Below are positions 41,888 through 50,881 of a stretch of DNA of 58,451 bases, one piece after another; position 1 is the first letter of the stretch, and each line of letters begins with the position of its first letter. The notes below the pieces were generated by a model. The model saw nothing but the letters and a program-made list of their open reading frames with translations, was not told the DNA's origin and searched no databases. A program made the position numbers and the translations under genes. This DNA comes from Acidobacteriota bacterium (lineage in GTDB: Bacteria; Acidobacteriota; Thermoanaerobaculia; Multivoradales; JAHEKO01), in contig JADFQD010000004.1 in assembly GCA_022561975.1 (NCBI GenBank), positions 1 through 58,451 of the forward strand, read 5' to 3'.

Positions 41888-43296
41888 GCCGCTTTCCGAA
41901 ACTCACGCGAAGGGCTGCGATCGAGTTCTCCGTCTCGGCCGCCCTCTTGTCGATGCTGGCCTGCGGCGAGAGTGGCGGCGAGAGTGGTCACAGGGGTTTC
42001 CCGGACTTCTCGGCCGAGTCCGGCCTCGATCGTCCCAACGTGCTTCTGGTGTTGATTGACGCCCTGCGTCGGGATCACCTCGGCACGTATGGCTACCCGT
42101 TGCCGACCACGCCCGGTATCGACATCCTCGCGGCCGAGAGCACCGTTTTTACACGTGGCTACAGTCACTCTACTTGGACCAAGCCGTCGGTCGCTACGCT
42201 CTTTACTTCCCTCTATCCGGATCAGCACGGGCAGGGTCGGGTGGGATTCGAAGGTGAGGCGGGTTTTCAAACCGATGTCTTGCCCAAACGGCTCACCACT
42301 CTTGCCGAACGGTTCAAGCGGGCCGGATACCGCACCGGTTCTATCGGGACCAACGTCCATATCCAGAAGAAGACCGGTTTCGCGCAAGGCTTCGACCACT
42401 TCTATAACAAACGGCTGACGGTCGCCTACCGGGTCAACGAGCTCGTGAAGGAGTGGTTCGAGTCCGGAGATCAACAAGTGCCGTTCTTCGCCTACGTTCA
42501 TTACATGGACGTCCATTTCCCGTACAACCGGCAGCTGCCGGATGAGACCGGCCGTTTCGGCAGTGTTCGCACCACACCGCCGGTGCCGATGCATTGGACG
42601 CAGGTCTCCAAATGGGCCGAGAAGCATCTAAATCCGAGCAATCTCGCCGCTCTGATCGCGCGCTACGATCGAGAGATCGCCTACACCGACCGCGCCTTCG
42701 GCGAGCTCTGGGCCTGGCTCGGTGAGACCGGACGACTGGAGAACACGATCGTGGTCCTGGTCGCCGATCACGGCGAGGGCTTCAACGAGCACGGCGAACT
42801 CCAGCACGGCTACGCTCCTCACGAGGAAGTGACCGCGATCCCGTTCATGATTCGGCTGCCGCCGGTCTACCGGCTCGAGCCGGGAAGGAGCCACGAGATG
42901 GTCGGGCTCGTAGATGTCATGCCCACCCTGCTCGACCTGGTCGGCCTGAGCGTGCCAAAGAATGCTCAGGGGCGAAGCCTCGTGCCGCTACTAGCGGGCG
43001 AGCCACTCCGGGAGCGCCCGATCTACATCGAAGGTCCAGGCATCCGCGGTCTGCGCGGCTCGACTCACGCCCTGTTCTCACCCGAAGAGGGCGAAGACCA
43101 GTGCTTCGACAACCAGGCCGATCCACTGGAGCAATCGCCGCTCGAAGCTCCCTTGCCCGAGATCTGCGCCCGCATGGCTGCTGCGCTCGAGGGGCTGGCT
43201 GCCCAGTTCGAGCTCATTGCCGAGGGAGAGGAGTCTCCGGTGACCCTCGATGCCGAGGAGGTCGAGACGCTACGAGCGCTCGGGTACCTGGACTAG
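41884..43296 (+). CDS. Sulfatase-like lipoprotein, Thr nucleophile position
   Basis: This 470-residue protein has a lipobox SMLAC (Cys27) and the superfamily metal motifs VLLVLIDALRRDHLGTYGYP and VADHGEGFNEHGELQHGYAPHEE. The nucleophile region is STWTKPSVATLFTS with T99 in place of Cys or Ser. It is translationally coupled to the beta-helix lipoprotein, a pairing that would suggest removal of a charged substituent from a polysaccharide. The Thr makes classical sulfatase activity unlikely. It ends VETLRALGYLD. Confidence 0.84.
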   Translation: MSRFPKLTRRAAIEFSVSAALLSMLACGESGGESGHRGFPDFSAESGLDRPNVLLVLIDALRRDHLGTYGYPLPTTPGIDILAAESTVFTRGYSHSTWTKPSVATLFTSLYPDQHGQGRVGFEGEAGFQTDVLPKRLTTLAERFKRAGYRTGSIGTNVHIQKKTGFAQGFDHFYNKRLTVAYRVNELVKEWFESGDQQVPFFAYVHYMDVHFPYNRQLPDETGRFGSVRTTPPVPMHWTQVSKWAEKHLNPSNLAALIARYDREIAYTDRAFGELWAWLGETGRLENTIVVLVADHGEGFNEHGELQHGYAPHEEVTAIPFMIRLPPVYRLEPGRSHEMVGLVDVMPTLLDLVGLSVPKNAQGRSLVPLLAGEPLRERPIYIEGPGIRGLRGSTHALFSPEEGEDQCFDNQADPLEQSPLEAPLPEICARMAAALEGLAAQFELIAEGEESPVTLDAEEVETLRALGYLD

Positions 43297-43309
43297 CCTG
43301 CTGAACACA

Positions 43310-43325
43310 AATACGGTCACGTATT
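43310..43325. terminator. Candidate hairpin between convergent genes
   Basis: AATACG (43310-43315) and CGTATT (43320-43325) form a 6-base stem with loop GTCA, between the sulfatase-like gene and folP, which converge. It is short and lacks a T-run. Confidence 0.3.
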
Positions 43326-43371
43326 GAAGCGCGCTGCAACATCGTGGGCGGCGTGGCGTTCCCTCTTGGCA

Positions 43372-44430
43372 TCACCCGACGAGGTGCGACCAACCTCGGT
43401 AGGCCGAGATGTGGTCGGGAACGTTGTGCACGCGGAGGATATCGATGGCGCCCTCGCAGAGCCGTAGCGAGGCCCCAATCGTAGCCAGGTCTTGGTCACG
43501 AACGCCGGATGTGAACCCCTTCATGAACGACTTGCGCGAGTGACCGATGAGCGTACGCAGTCCGTGTCGCCGGAAGCGCCCGGCATGGCGAAGCAGCTCG
43601 AGCGACTGAAGCGGGTTCTTGCCGAAACCGATGCCGGGATCGACGATGAGCCGGTTGAGATCCAGACCGGCGGACTCCCAGGCCACGAGCCGCTCTTCCA
43701 GCCATTTTTCGACCTCGTCCACCGGGTCGCAATCGGGCGGCAACGTGACCTTGGGATCCACGGGCAGCGTCAACTGGTGCAGGGCGACCCAGTCTGCGCC
43801 GCTCGACCTGGCGAGGTCGATCATTCGAGACGACGTGAGCCCGCTGACGTCGTTGACGATGTCGATGCCAAGCTCGAGGGCTCGCTCGGCGACTTCCGGG
43901 TGGTAGGTATCGACGCTGACCAGGGGACGCACCAGAGCTTGCGAGGAGTTACCGTACTTGGCGACCAAAGGCTCGAGGACGGGAGCGAGTCGTGACCATT
44001 CGACCTCGGGTCCGATCGGTTGCGCGCCGGGGCGTGTGGACTCGGCACCGACGTCGATGATCTGGGCTCCGGCTCTGACCATCTCTTCGACCTGCGGCTC
44101 GACCCGGTTCCAGTCCGTATGAAGGCCGCCATCCGAAAACGAGTCCGGCGTCACGTTGACAATGCCCATCCAGAGCGGAATGTGATGCCGTAGCTCGGTG
44201 GACCAGTCGAGCAGCGTCTTCGGACCCCGACCGGGAATCGTCAGCCGTGGCTGGAGAGAGATCAGGGGCGTTAGAACGAAACCGCGCAGGTGGAGGTCAC
44301 GGTGGGGGATCGTCAGTTCCGGCGTCAAGATGATCTCGTCGCCCCAGAGCAGGATGTCGATGTCGATAGGCCGGGGCGACCAGCGCTGTCCTTCTTCGGC
44401 TCGGGCGGCTCGCCCACGAGACCCTTCCAT
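43372..44430 (-). CDS. folP: Dihydropteroate synthase fused to the C-terminal part of HPPK; folK half truncated
   Basis: From ATG 44430 the protein has 352 residues. The first ~75 match only the end of 6-hydroxymethylpterin pyrophosphokinase (GQRWSPRPIDIDILLWGDE with the catalytic DxD, then IPHRDLHLRGFVLTPL). Dihydropteroate synthase begins at MGIVNVTPDSFSDGG (residue 88) and is complete, with GAESTRPGAQ, DVSGLTSS, DPGIGFGKNP and GHSRKSFM. The N-terminal half of HPPK, about 85 residues with the GSN and pterin-binding motifs, is missing. A DUF4440 gene on the other strand occupies that place. DHPS should work; the HPPK activity should not. The open frame continues upstream but resembles nothing. 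Confidence 0.85.
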   Translation of the reverse strand: MEGSRGRAARAEEGQRWSPRPIDIDILLWGDEIILTPELTIPHRDLHLRGFVLTPLISLQPRLTIPGRGPKTLLDWSTELRHHIPLWMGIVNVTPDSFSDGGLHTDWNRVEPQVEEMVRAGAQIIDVGAESTRPGAQPIGPEVEWSRLAPVLEPLVAKYGNSSQALVRPLVSVDTYHPEVAERALELGIDIVNDVSGLTSSRMIDLARSSGADWVALHQLTLPVDPKVTLPPDCDPVDEVEKWLEERLVAWESAGLDLNRLIVDPGIGFGKNPLQSLELLRHAGRFRRHGLRTLIGHSRKSFMKGFTSGVRDQDLATIGASLRLCEGAIDILRVHNVPDHISAYRGWSHLVG

Positions 44431-44462
44431 GGATGACTTCCCTGGATGGGCAAAAGCACCGC

Positions 44463-44491
44463 TTGACAGAAATGAGGGTCGGCACGAGAAT
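44463..44491 (+). promoter_or_regulatory. Candidate promoter of the DUF4440 lipoprotein gene
   Basis: A perfect TTGACA (44463-44468) is followed after 17 bases by GAGAAT (44486-44491), a fair -10. GGAGGG (44505-44510) lies four bases before the ATG at 44515. The promoter sits where the missing 5' half of folK would be. Confidence 0.55.
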
Positions 44492-44514
44492 GGGACCCAT
44501 CGACGGAGGGAATC

Positions 44515-45015
44515 ATGAAATCCAAGTATTTGCCCATGATGGCTACGGTCCTTCTCGGCTTCGGCTGCGCACCGCCGGTGGAGGAGCCAACGGCCGCAGC
44601 TCCAGCGGTGGATTTGGAAGCGACGCGGGACGCGCTGATGGCGGCAGACAAGGCGTGGTCCGAGTCGGTCGGTGAGACGGACGAATTCCTCTCGTACATC
44701 GCGGACGACGCTCACTTTATGCCCTTCGGCGCTCCCCTCGCCCGGGGTGACGCGATTCGCACGACCTGGGAACACCTCGTTTCGATGCCCGGTTTCGCCC
44801 TCGAGTGGGAGGCGACGGGTGCCGACGTCGCGGAGTCCGGCGAACTCGGTTACACCCTCGGCACGTTCGAGCTCACTAGCGAGCAGGACGGGGCCTCCAT
44901 GGTGACCGTTGGCAAGTATGTGACCGTCTGGAGCAAGCAGGCCGATGGCTCCTGGAAAGTTCAGGTCGATTGCTTCAACGCCGACGGACCTCCGATGGCC
45001 GCCGAAGAATCGTAA
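44515..45015 (+). CDS. DUF4440/SnoaL-like lipoprotein
   Basis: This 166-residue protein has a lipobox LLGFGC (Cys18). The body matches the NTF2-like DUF4440 pattern: ATRDALMAADKAWSESV, FLSYIADDAHFMPFGAP, GYTLGTFELT and YVTVWSKQADGSWKVQVDCFN. This fold forms a small-molecule-binding cone; many members have no known reaction. It has its own promoter and ribosome-binding site. It overlaps nothing real on the minus strand except the upstream non-homologous extension of the folP frame. Its placement apparently coincides with loss of the folK 5' half. Confidence 0.85.
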   Translation: MKSKYLPMMATVLLGFGCAPPVEEPTAAAPAVDLEATRDALMAADKAWSESVGETDEFLSYIADDAHFMPFGAPLARGDAIRTTWEHLVSMPGFALEWEATGADVAESGELGYTLGTFELTSEQDGASMVTVGKYVTVWSKQADGSWKVQVDCFNADGPPMAAEES

Positions 45016-45195
45016 GCGGGTGTATCTCGTCGCCGGGCTGACGTAAGCAGCACAAAAGAGGTGTCAGCCTGGACCCTATATGGATCCTTGTTAATTCCTG
45101 CGAACACCACGCTTCCAAAACATGGCATCCGGGGCAGGAGTATGTGCACTGTTCGGGTCAACGTCGAGTAGTAGTTGTTCGGGGACCTGCTTGGG

Positions 45196-47070
45196 TCACC
45201 GAGGCTGTCGTCGGGTTTGAGTTGGCCGGGCCCTCTCACCAGTCTTCGTAGTGAGCCGCGCCGGAATCCAGCCTCGAACCGAGTTGAGCAGCGCCAGCGA
45301 GTCTGCCCGATCGAGATCGTCGAGAGTGAGAACTCTCTCGGTGAGGCGGCCGTGGGCGAGCAGTTCGGCGCGCTGGGTTCCGGCGAGCAGGCCGCAAGCC
45401 ACCGGCGGCGTGACCCAGCGCCCCTCCAATTGTAGTGCGATGTTGGCGACCGTCGCTTCGGTCAGCTCGCCCGCAGGGTTCCACAGCAAAACGTCGTCGG
45501 CATTCGGCGCGCGGCGCCGGAAAGAGTCGTAGACCTCGCGCTCGGTGGTCTTGTGGTAGAGGAACTGACTGTCGGGGTCGATTGGCTCTTGGGCCAACTC
45601 GATCGTCCAGGGGCGGTTTTCCTCATCGATTCGCTCATGCTCGAGTCGGACCGAGCCGGCGCGCGATAGCAGCAACCGGATGCGCTGGATGAGGGGGATC
45701 GGACCGCGCAGGCGTCGTGCGGGGTGCTCGGCCAGGCGCTCCGCCAAGCGTTCCGAAAGCCTGCGGAGTTTGCTGCGCACGTGCGATTCATCGTAATCGA
45801 AGCCGAGAAAGTCGGCCGAGTCCGCCAAGCGGTCCAGATGGCGGCGCAGCAGGTGGTATTCTCCGTTCTCCCACCGCAGGGTTTCGAGCAGGGAAAAGTT
45901 CGGCGGCCCGGGCGCCAGTACGAGGGCCTTGGTGCGACCTTCGAGGTACTCGGCTTCGGGCTCTGAATCCCAGACGATGCCGCCGCCGGTGCCGTATTCG
46001 GCGCAGCCGGCGTCTCGGTCGAGGTGTACCGTCCGGATTGCCACGTTGAACAGCGCCTGGCGATTGGGCCCGACGTACCCGATCGCGCCCGTATAGATAC
46101 CGCGCGGTCGGTCTTCGAGTTCGGCGATGATCTTCATCGTCTCGACCTTTGGAGCTCCGGTGATGGAGGCGCAGGGAAAGAGAGCCGTCATGATCTCGAC
46201 CAGAGAACTGTCGGTGGCGGCTTCGACGGTCGAGGTCATCTGCAGTACGGTGGGATAGGTTTCGACCTCGAAAAGACGAGTCGTTTCGACACTGCCGGGG
46301 CGCGCGATCTTGCCGAGATCGTTACGTACCATGTCCACGATCATCACGTTCTCGGCCCGGTTCTTGGCGGATTCGCGAAGCTCTCGGGAGCGCTCGTCGT
46401 CTTGTGCGCGATAGAGGCCTCGGCGTGAGGTACCTTTCATCGGCCGGCAGACCAACTTGCTGCCGTCGAGACGGAAGAACAACTCCGGTGACAACGAGCA
46501 GATCGCGTGCCCGCTGGCTCCGCTAGCCGCTCCGAATTCGACAAACGCCGCGTAGCGGCTCGGGCTCTTGTCGGCAAGGGCCAGGAAGAAAGTCCACGGG
46601 TTGCCATCGAACGGCGCCTTCAAACGCCAAGTGAAGTTGACCTGGTAGGTATCGCCGAGGGCGATCCGCTCTCGTATCCGATCGACCGAGCTTCGGTGTT
46701 CGTCGAGAGTGAGTGACGGCTCCCACTGCGGGGCCGCGTCTGCCGGACGGGATCCGTCGGGTGGCCGGAGAGGCCGGGGAAGCTCCACGAATTCACAGGT
46801 CTCATAGATTCCGAACCAGAGCAACGGCAGTGCACCCGCCGGACGAGTCACCAGAGCGGCGTCGAAGGCGGATGCCGCCTCGTAGGAGAGAAACCCGGCG
46901 GCGTAGAGGCCCTTCTGAGTCGCCGATTCGATCTCGTCGAGCGCCGGCCGAACCTCGGCCGCGGACTCGGCTCTGAGGGTGCGGACAGGATCTGAAAATC
47001 GGCGCCAACCCTCTTGCCCGCATTGCAGAAAGACCGGGGAGATTCTCGAATCGGACCTGCTCGACGCCAC
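45196..47070 (-). CDS. Aminodeoxychorismate synthase component I fused to aminodeoxychorismate lyase
   Basis: This is a PabB-PabC fusion of about 624 residues. The PabB half has RIRERIALGDTYQVNFTWRL, MKGTSRRG, NVMIVDMVRNDLGKIA, PCASITGAPKVETMKII and EYGTGGGIVWDSE. The C-terminal half is a class IV PLP enzyme with YHKTTEREVYD (PLP lysine) and LLWNPAGELTEATVANIAL. Together they make 4-aminobenzoate from chorismate for folate. The frame extends to ATG 47136, but that would overlap the divergent DUF1028 start, so GTG 47070, just ahead of the first conserved residues, is preferred. The glutaminase subunit PabA is not in the window. Confidence 0.9.
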   Translation of the reverse strand: MASSRSDSRISPVFLQCGQEGWRRFSDPVRTLRAESAAEVRPALDEIESATQKGLYAAGFLSYEAASAFDAALVTRPAGALPLLWFGIYETCEFVELPRPLRPPDGSRPADAAPQWEPSLTLDEHRSSVDRIRERIALGDTYQVNFTWRLKAPFDGNPWTFFLALADKSPSRYAAFVEFGAASGASGHAICSLSPELFFRLDGSKLVCRPMKGTSRRGLYRAQDDERSRELRESAKNRAENVMIVDMVRNDLGKIARPGSVETTRLFEVETYPTVLQMTSTVEAATDSSLVEIMTALFPCASITGAPKVETMKIIAELEDRPRGIYTGAIGYVGPNRQALFNVAIRTVHLDRDAGCAEYGTGGGIVWDSEPEAEYLEGRTKALVLAPGPPNFSLLETLRWENGEYHLLRRHLDRLADSADFLGFDYDESHVRSKLRRLSERLAERLAEHPARRLRGPIPLIQRIRLLLSRAGSVRLEHERIDEENRPWTIELAQEPIDPDSQFLYHKTTEREVYDSFRRRAPNADDVLLWNPAGELTEATVANIALQLEGRWVTPPVACGLLAGTQRAELLAHGRLTERVLTLDDLDRADSLALLNSVRGWIPARLTTKTGERARPTQTRRQPR

Positions 47071-47116
47071 CGATGGATCATACGTCGCCGCCGCAGTGCT
47101 ACGATTCACGCTCGCA

Positions 47117-48313
47117 ATGAGTCTGAGCGTCCGCACTGTGCTTGCAACAGCCGGTCTCGTCAGTATCGCAGCCAGCGCAGCCAGCGCCGTCGCGGCTACT
47201 TCGTTGTCGACCTCGGCGCCATCCTCGGTGACCGCGGTACCGGGTTCTGAATCCGCGGCTCGTGTCGAGCGTTCGAAGGAGTTTCCTGGAGCGAGCGTCC
47301 AGAGGTCGCAGCCTTTTTACTCCACGTTTTCGATCTGCGCGATCGATCCCGAGACCGGCGAAAGCGGGGCCGCGGTCACGACCCGGGTGCCGTTCGTGGG
47401 TCGGGCGGTGCCCTGGGCGCGAGCCGGTGTCGGCGCCGTGGCGACCCAAGCGTGGACGGTGGTCGAATATGGGAGCGACGGTCTCGATCTGTTGGCCGAG
47501 GGTATGTCGCCTGAGGATGCGCTCGAGAAGCTGCTCGCGGACGACGCCGGTCGCGAATCGAGGCAGATCGGCATGATCGATATGCAGGGCCGGAGCGCCG
47601 CCCACACCGGGTTGAAGAACGGCAACTGGGCGGGCAGCCGGCAGGGAGTGAACTACACCGTCCAGGCCAACATCATGGTCGGGCCGGAAGTCGTCGATGC
47701 GGTAGCCGAGCATCTGGACTCGACCGCGGGCTCCGGCATGCCACTCGCGGAGCGGTTGATCCTGGCGCTCGAAGCGGGCCAGAAAACCGGCGGCGACAAG
47801 CGCTGGGGGCGGCTGCAGTCGGCGGCGATTCGAGTCGCCGATCCAAACAACCCCGGCCGCGGTGGCGACCACTTGAGCGTTTCGATCGACGTCGGCGAAC
47901 ACGCGCATCCCGTCGCGGAGCTCAAGCGGATCTACTACAAGACCCAGGGCGCTCTCGGGCACCGGGAGTTCTCCGAGATCGCGGGCAGCGACGTGGTCGA
48001 GCTCAAGCGGATGCTCCACGCTCTCGGCTACTGGTGCCAGGAGTTCGAAGAGTTCCCGACCGCGCCCGAGTTCGACGCCGACCGAGGCCTTATGCGCACC
48101 GACCCCGACGCTTTTCAGGTGAAGATCGACGAGTACCGCAAACTGGCGAGGGCGTTCGATGACGCGTACGGTATCTACGACGGCGAGGCCATGGACGCGG
48201 TCGACGCGTTTCGCGCGCAGCACGAACTCGACTACAGCGGCAACGCACGCGGACTCGTAGACGCCCGGTTCGTGGCGGCGCTCAAAGACGCTTACTACAC
48301 GCGGCCGCGCTGA
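47117..48313 (+). CDS. Exported DUF1028 protein with peptidoglycan-binding-like C-terminus
   Basis: ATG 47117 begins a signal peptide (MSLSVRTVLATAGLVSIAA), giving 398 residues. The DUF1028 domain shows TFSICAIDPETGESGAAVTTR, GVGAVATQAWTVVEYG, QIGMIDMQGRSAAHTG and GVNYTVQANIM, a pattern compared to Ntn hydrolases. The C-terminal ~130 residues resemble the peptidoglycan-binding-like module often fused to DUF1028 (MLHALGYW and MDAVDAFRAQHEL). Function is not established; a periplasmic amidohydrolase-like role is inferred. The start lies close to that of the divergent pab gene. Confidence 0.85.
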   Translation: MSLSVRTVLATAGLVSIAASAASAVAATSLSTSAPSSVTAVPGSESAARVERSKEFPGASVQRSQPFYSTFSICAIDPETGESGAAVTTRVPFVGRAVPWARAGVGAVATQAWTVVEYGSDGLDLLAEGMSPEDALEKLLADDAGRESRQIGMIDMQGRSAAHTGLKNGNWAGSRQGVNYTVQANIMVGPEVVDAVAEHLDSTAGSGMPLAERLILALEAGQKTGGDKRWGRLQSAAIRVADPNNPGRGGDHLSVSIDVGEHAHPVAELKRIYYKTQGALGHREFSEIAGSDVVELKRMLHALGYWCQEFEEFPTAPEFDADRGLMRTDPDAFQVKIDEYRKLARAFDDAYGIYDGEAMDAVDAFRAQHELDYSGNARGLVDARFVAALKDAYYTRPR

Positions 48314-48370
48314 GCCGGCGAACTCGGTGCATCGCGCGAGCGTGGCCTCAGTACCGGATCAGCTACCGGA

Positions 48371-50881
48371 TCAGCCCTCGGTGATCTCGCGCATCTCGTT
48401 CGTCGGAATCGGTCCCGGGACGGTCTGATGTTTCCCCGAAGGCCAGGTAATCTCGATCCGGTCCACCTTCGACGCTGTGCCGAGGCCGAAGTAGAGTGGG
48501 TACGAACTCTGCGAGAGATATCCGGACTTGCCGTCGTGGACCTTGGTGTATGCGTTGTCCCCAGCGAACACCGTGACCCGAGCGCCCAGTCCGTCGCGAT
48601 TGGACTCGGTGCCGATCAGGCGGACCTCGAGAAAGTTGATATCGGCGATCTCGGACAGGTTGCTGATCAGCACCAACGGTTCTGAATTGAAGTCATTGGT
48701 GACGATATCGAGGTCGCCGTCCCGATCGAGGTCGAAGATGACCGAGGACCGGGAGCCGAGCGCGCCCTGGAACTCTACCCAGCCGGCCTGGCCGGCACAG
48801 ATCCGGGGGTACAACATCGGGTGCTTGGTCAGATCCCCCGAGCAATCGAGTTCGAACCAGGGTGTTGTGGTGCGACCGCCTCTTCGGGGCTCGACGCCGA
48901 GAATGAACTCGGCGTCGTGGAATCTCTCGCCACCGTCATTGAGCAGCACCGTGTTGACCCCGTAGCGCCACGGGAAATTCATGCTGCTGGTTAGGAACAC
49001 GTCGTCGAAGCCGTCGGCGTTGAGGTCGCCGACACTGAATCCCCAGGGCCAGTAGTTCTCGCTGCCCATTTTGTCGGAGACGTCCTCAAAGCGGCCCTCG
49101 CCGAGATTCCGGAATAGGGCGTTGCCGAAGATGCTCCTGGCGTCCTCTCCCAGCGCTGCTTGCGACCATTGCATGCGCGACTTCAGCTTCTCGCGCTCCG
49201 GGCCGACCATTTCGCTCATGTCCGAGTGCATGTCGCTCAAGAAGATGTCCATGCGGCCGTCGTTGTCGACGTCGAAAACCTTGATGCTCATGGAGCCCCA
49301 GGGAGTCAGCGGGAAGACCTCACGGCTCTTTCTCTTGAAGTACTCACCTCCCACGTTTTCGAAGTACTCGTCGTTGCCCTGCATGTCGAGAACGTAGAGA
49401 TCGGGGTAGCCATCGGTGTTGAGGTCGATCGGGCTGGCGTCTCCGGTCCAGCTGTCGTCGAGGAGGCGCGCCTGAGCGGTGACGTCCTTAAATCGGTTCT
49501 CCCCCAGGTTCTCGTAGAGGATGCTGCGCTCGGTGCGATCGGCGTGCAGGTGACCGGCAAAGGCGTCTTCGAATCCGATGTGATAGCCACCTCGGCCGCG
49601 ATCGTCGCCGGTGTAGACACCGACGTTGCTCAGGAAGATGTCGAGACGGCCGTCCAGGTTGTAGTCGAAGAAGACGATACCCGAGGAGTGCCCGGAGTAG
49701 TCGACCCCGGCGCTGGCGCTGATGTCCTTGAACCTCCCGGTCCCGTCGTTCTCGAACAGCACGTTGCCATCCCTGACGGTGGTGACCATGAGATCGGGAT
49801 CGCCGTCATTGTCGGTGTCGGCGAACGAGGCCGTCACGCTGATACGCTCGCCCAGCCCGACTCCCGCTTGGCTCGTGATGTCGGCAAAGCGTCCGCCCCC
49901 CAGGTTCTTCCAGAGACCGTTGCGTCCCAGCTGAGTGGTGAAGTAGAGGTCGTACAACCCGTCGCCATCGACGTCCGCGACGGCTATGCCATTGCCGTGA
50001 TCGTAGTGAACACCCTTGTAGCTGATGCCGCCGTCGTCCACCACCCGGTTCAGGAAGGAAATGCCGGACTCCGCGATTCGGTCGCTGAATCGGAACCCAT
50101 GAAACACCCCGATCTCGCCTGCCGCGGCCAGCTGAGCCTGCCTGCGCGGCTCGAGCCAGGCGGGATCGGCAGCGTCGAGCCAGGGCTTCTCGGGAGACGA
50201 CGTGGGGTAGGACACCTTGGGGAGATCTGGTGCGGGCTTCGCTCTGGCCTCCGAGGGCTCCTCGAGCACATCCTCGATGTCGGCCATCAGATCGTGCCAT
50301 CCTGCCGGTTCGAGAACTTCGTAGTGTCCTCGCAGGACGCCATTTCGATCGACCAAGACGAACATTTGGGTATGAGCGATGGGACCAAGAGCGTCTGCGC
50401 CTTCCGCCAATTCCAGCTGGAGTCCGGCCTCGAAAAGCCCGGATAGCTGGTCGCGCGCCCCGGTCAGGAAACGCCAATGGCTATCGTAGGCGTAGGCTGT
50501 CTCTCGAGAAAAGTCGAGCAAACGGTCGGTCGTGTCGCCTTCCGGGTCGGTGGTGAAGGTGACCAGACGAATGTCCTCCCAGCGGGGGTGGTTGAACAGC
50601 TCGTTCTGCAGTCGTGTCATGCGCCTGGTCAGCTCGGCGCAGGTTCCTCTGCAGCGAGTGAAGACGAGATTCGCGATCCACACCCGGCCCCGCAGCTCGC
50701 GAGTGCCATAGGCCGTTCCGGTCTGGTCACGGAGCTCGAAGTCGGGCAACCTGTGAGTGGATTCTGCATCGCCTGTGGCGCTCGCCGAAGAACTCGCCAA
50801 AGAAATCGACAATGCCGCCGAAACAACGAGCAAGGTGAATGTCAGCCGGAGCAATTTCGTGCCGTCGGATCTTTTCTTCAT
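48371..50881 (-). CDS. Exported Sco1/SenC domain fused to a CRTAC1-like FG-GAP/ASPIC protein
   Basis: ATG 50881 is preferred because GAGG lies nine bases upstream; ATG 50890 (839 residues) is the alternative, and residue numbers here use it. After a signal peptide, residues 45-205 form a Sco/thioredoxin-like domain with the copper site C80 and C84 (FTRCRGTC) and H173 (IAHTQMF). From about 250 on come repeated FG-GAP blades with Ca-binding DxDxDG loops (DVDGDGLYD, DTDNDGDPD, DVDNDGRMD, DLDRDGDLD) and a C-terminal ASPIC/UnbV domain (GLGARVTVFAGD, LYFGLG, WPSGKHQTV). A periplasmic or surface redox or copper-related propeller is inferred. No cytochrome oxidase gene lies nearby. Confidence 0.87.
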   Translation of the reverse strand: MKKRSDGTKLLRLTFTLLVVSAALSISLASSSASATGDAESTHRLPDFELRDQTGTAYGTRELRGRVWIANLVFTRCRGTCAELTRRMTRLQNELFNHPRWEDIRLVTFTTDPEGDTTDRLLDFSRETAYAYDSHWRFLTGARDQLSGLFEAGLQLELAEGADALGPIAHTQMFVLVDRNGVLRGHYEVLEPAGWHDLMADIEDVLEEPSEARAKPAPDLPKVSYPTSSPEKPWLDAADPAWLEPRRQAQLAAAGEIGVFHGFRFSDRIAESGISFLNRVVDDGGISYKGVHYDHGNGIAVADVDGDGLYDLYFTTQLGRNGLWKNLGGGRFADITSQAGVGLGERISVTASFADTDNDGDPDLMVTTVRDGNVLFENDGTGRFKDISASAGVDYSGHSSGIVFFDYNLDGRLDIFLSNVGVYTGDDRGRGGYHIGFEDAFAGHLHADRTERSILYENLGENRFKDVTAQARLLDDSWTGDASPIDLNTDGYPDLYVLDMQGNDEYFENVGGEYFKRKSREVFPLTPWGSMSIKVFDVDNDGRMDIFLSDMHSDMSEMVGPEREKLKSRMQWSQAALGEDARSIFGNALFRNLGEGRFEDVSDKMGSENYWPWGFSVGDLNADGFDDVFLTSSMNFPWRYGVNTVLLNDGGERFHDAEFILGVEPRRGGRTTTPWFELDCSGDLTKHPMLYPRICAGQAGWVEFQGALGSRSSVIFDLDRDGDLDIVTNDFNSEPLVLISNLSEIADINFLEVRLIGTESNRDGLGARVTVFAGDNAYTKVHDGKSGYLSQSSYPLYFGLGTASKVDRIEITWPSGKHQTVPGPIPTNEMREITEG

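Noticed and set aside
44431-44775. N-terminal extension of the folK-folP frame
   Set aside because: It has no resemblance to HPPK and lies antisense to a complete lipoprotein gene with promoter and ribosome-binding site.
45016-45195. Possible transposon remnant between the DUF4440 and pab genes
   Set aside because: The segment GGTGTCAGCCTGGACCC vaguely resembles repeat ends near Y1 transposases, but there are no inverted ends or transposase fragment to support it.
49160-50446. 428-residue plus-strand open frame over the Sco-CRTAC gene
   Set aside because: It is antisense to the FG-GAP repeats; its apparent low-complexity Val/Glu pattern mirrors the Asp-rich calcium loops.
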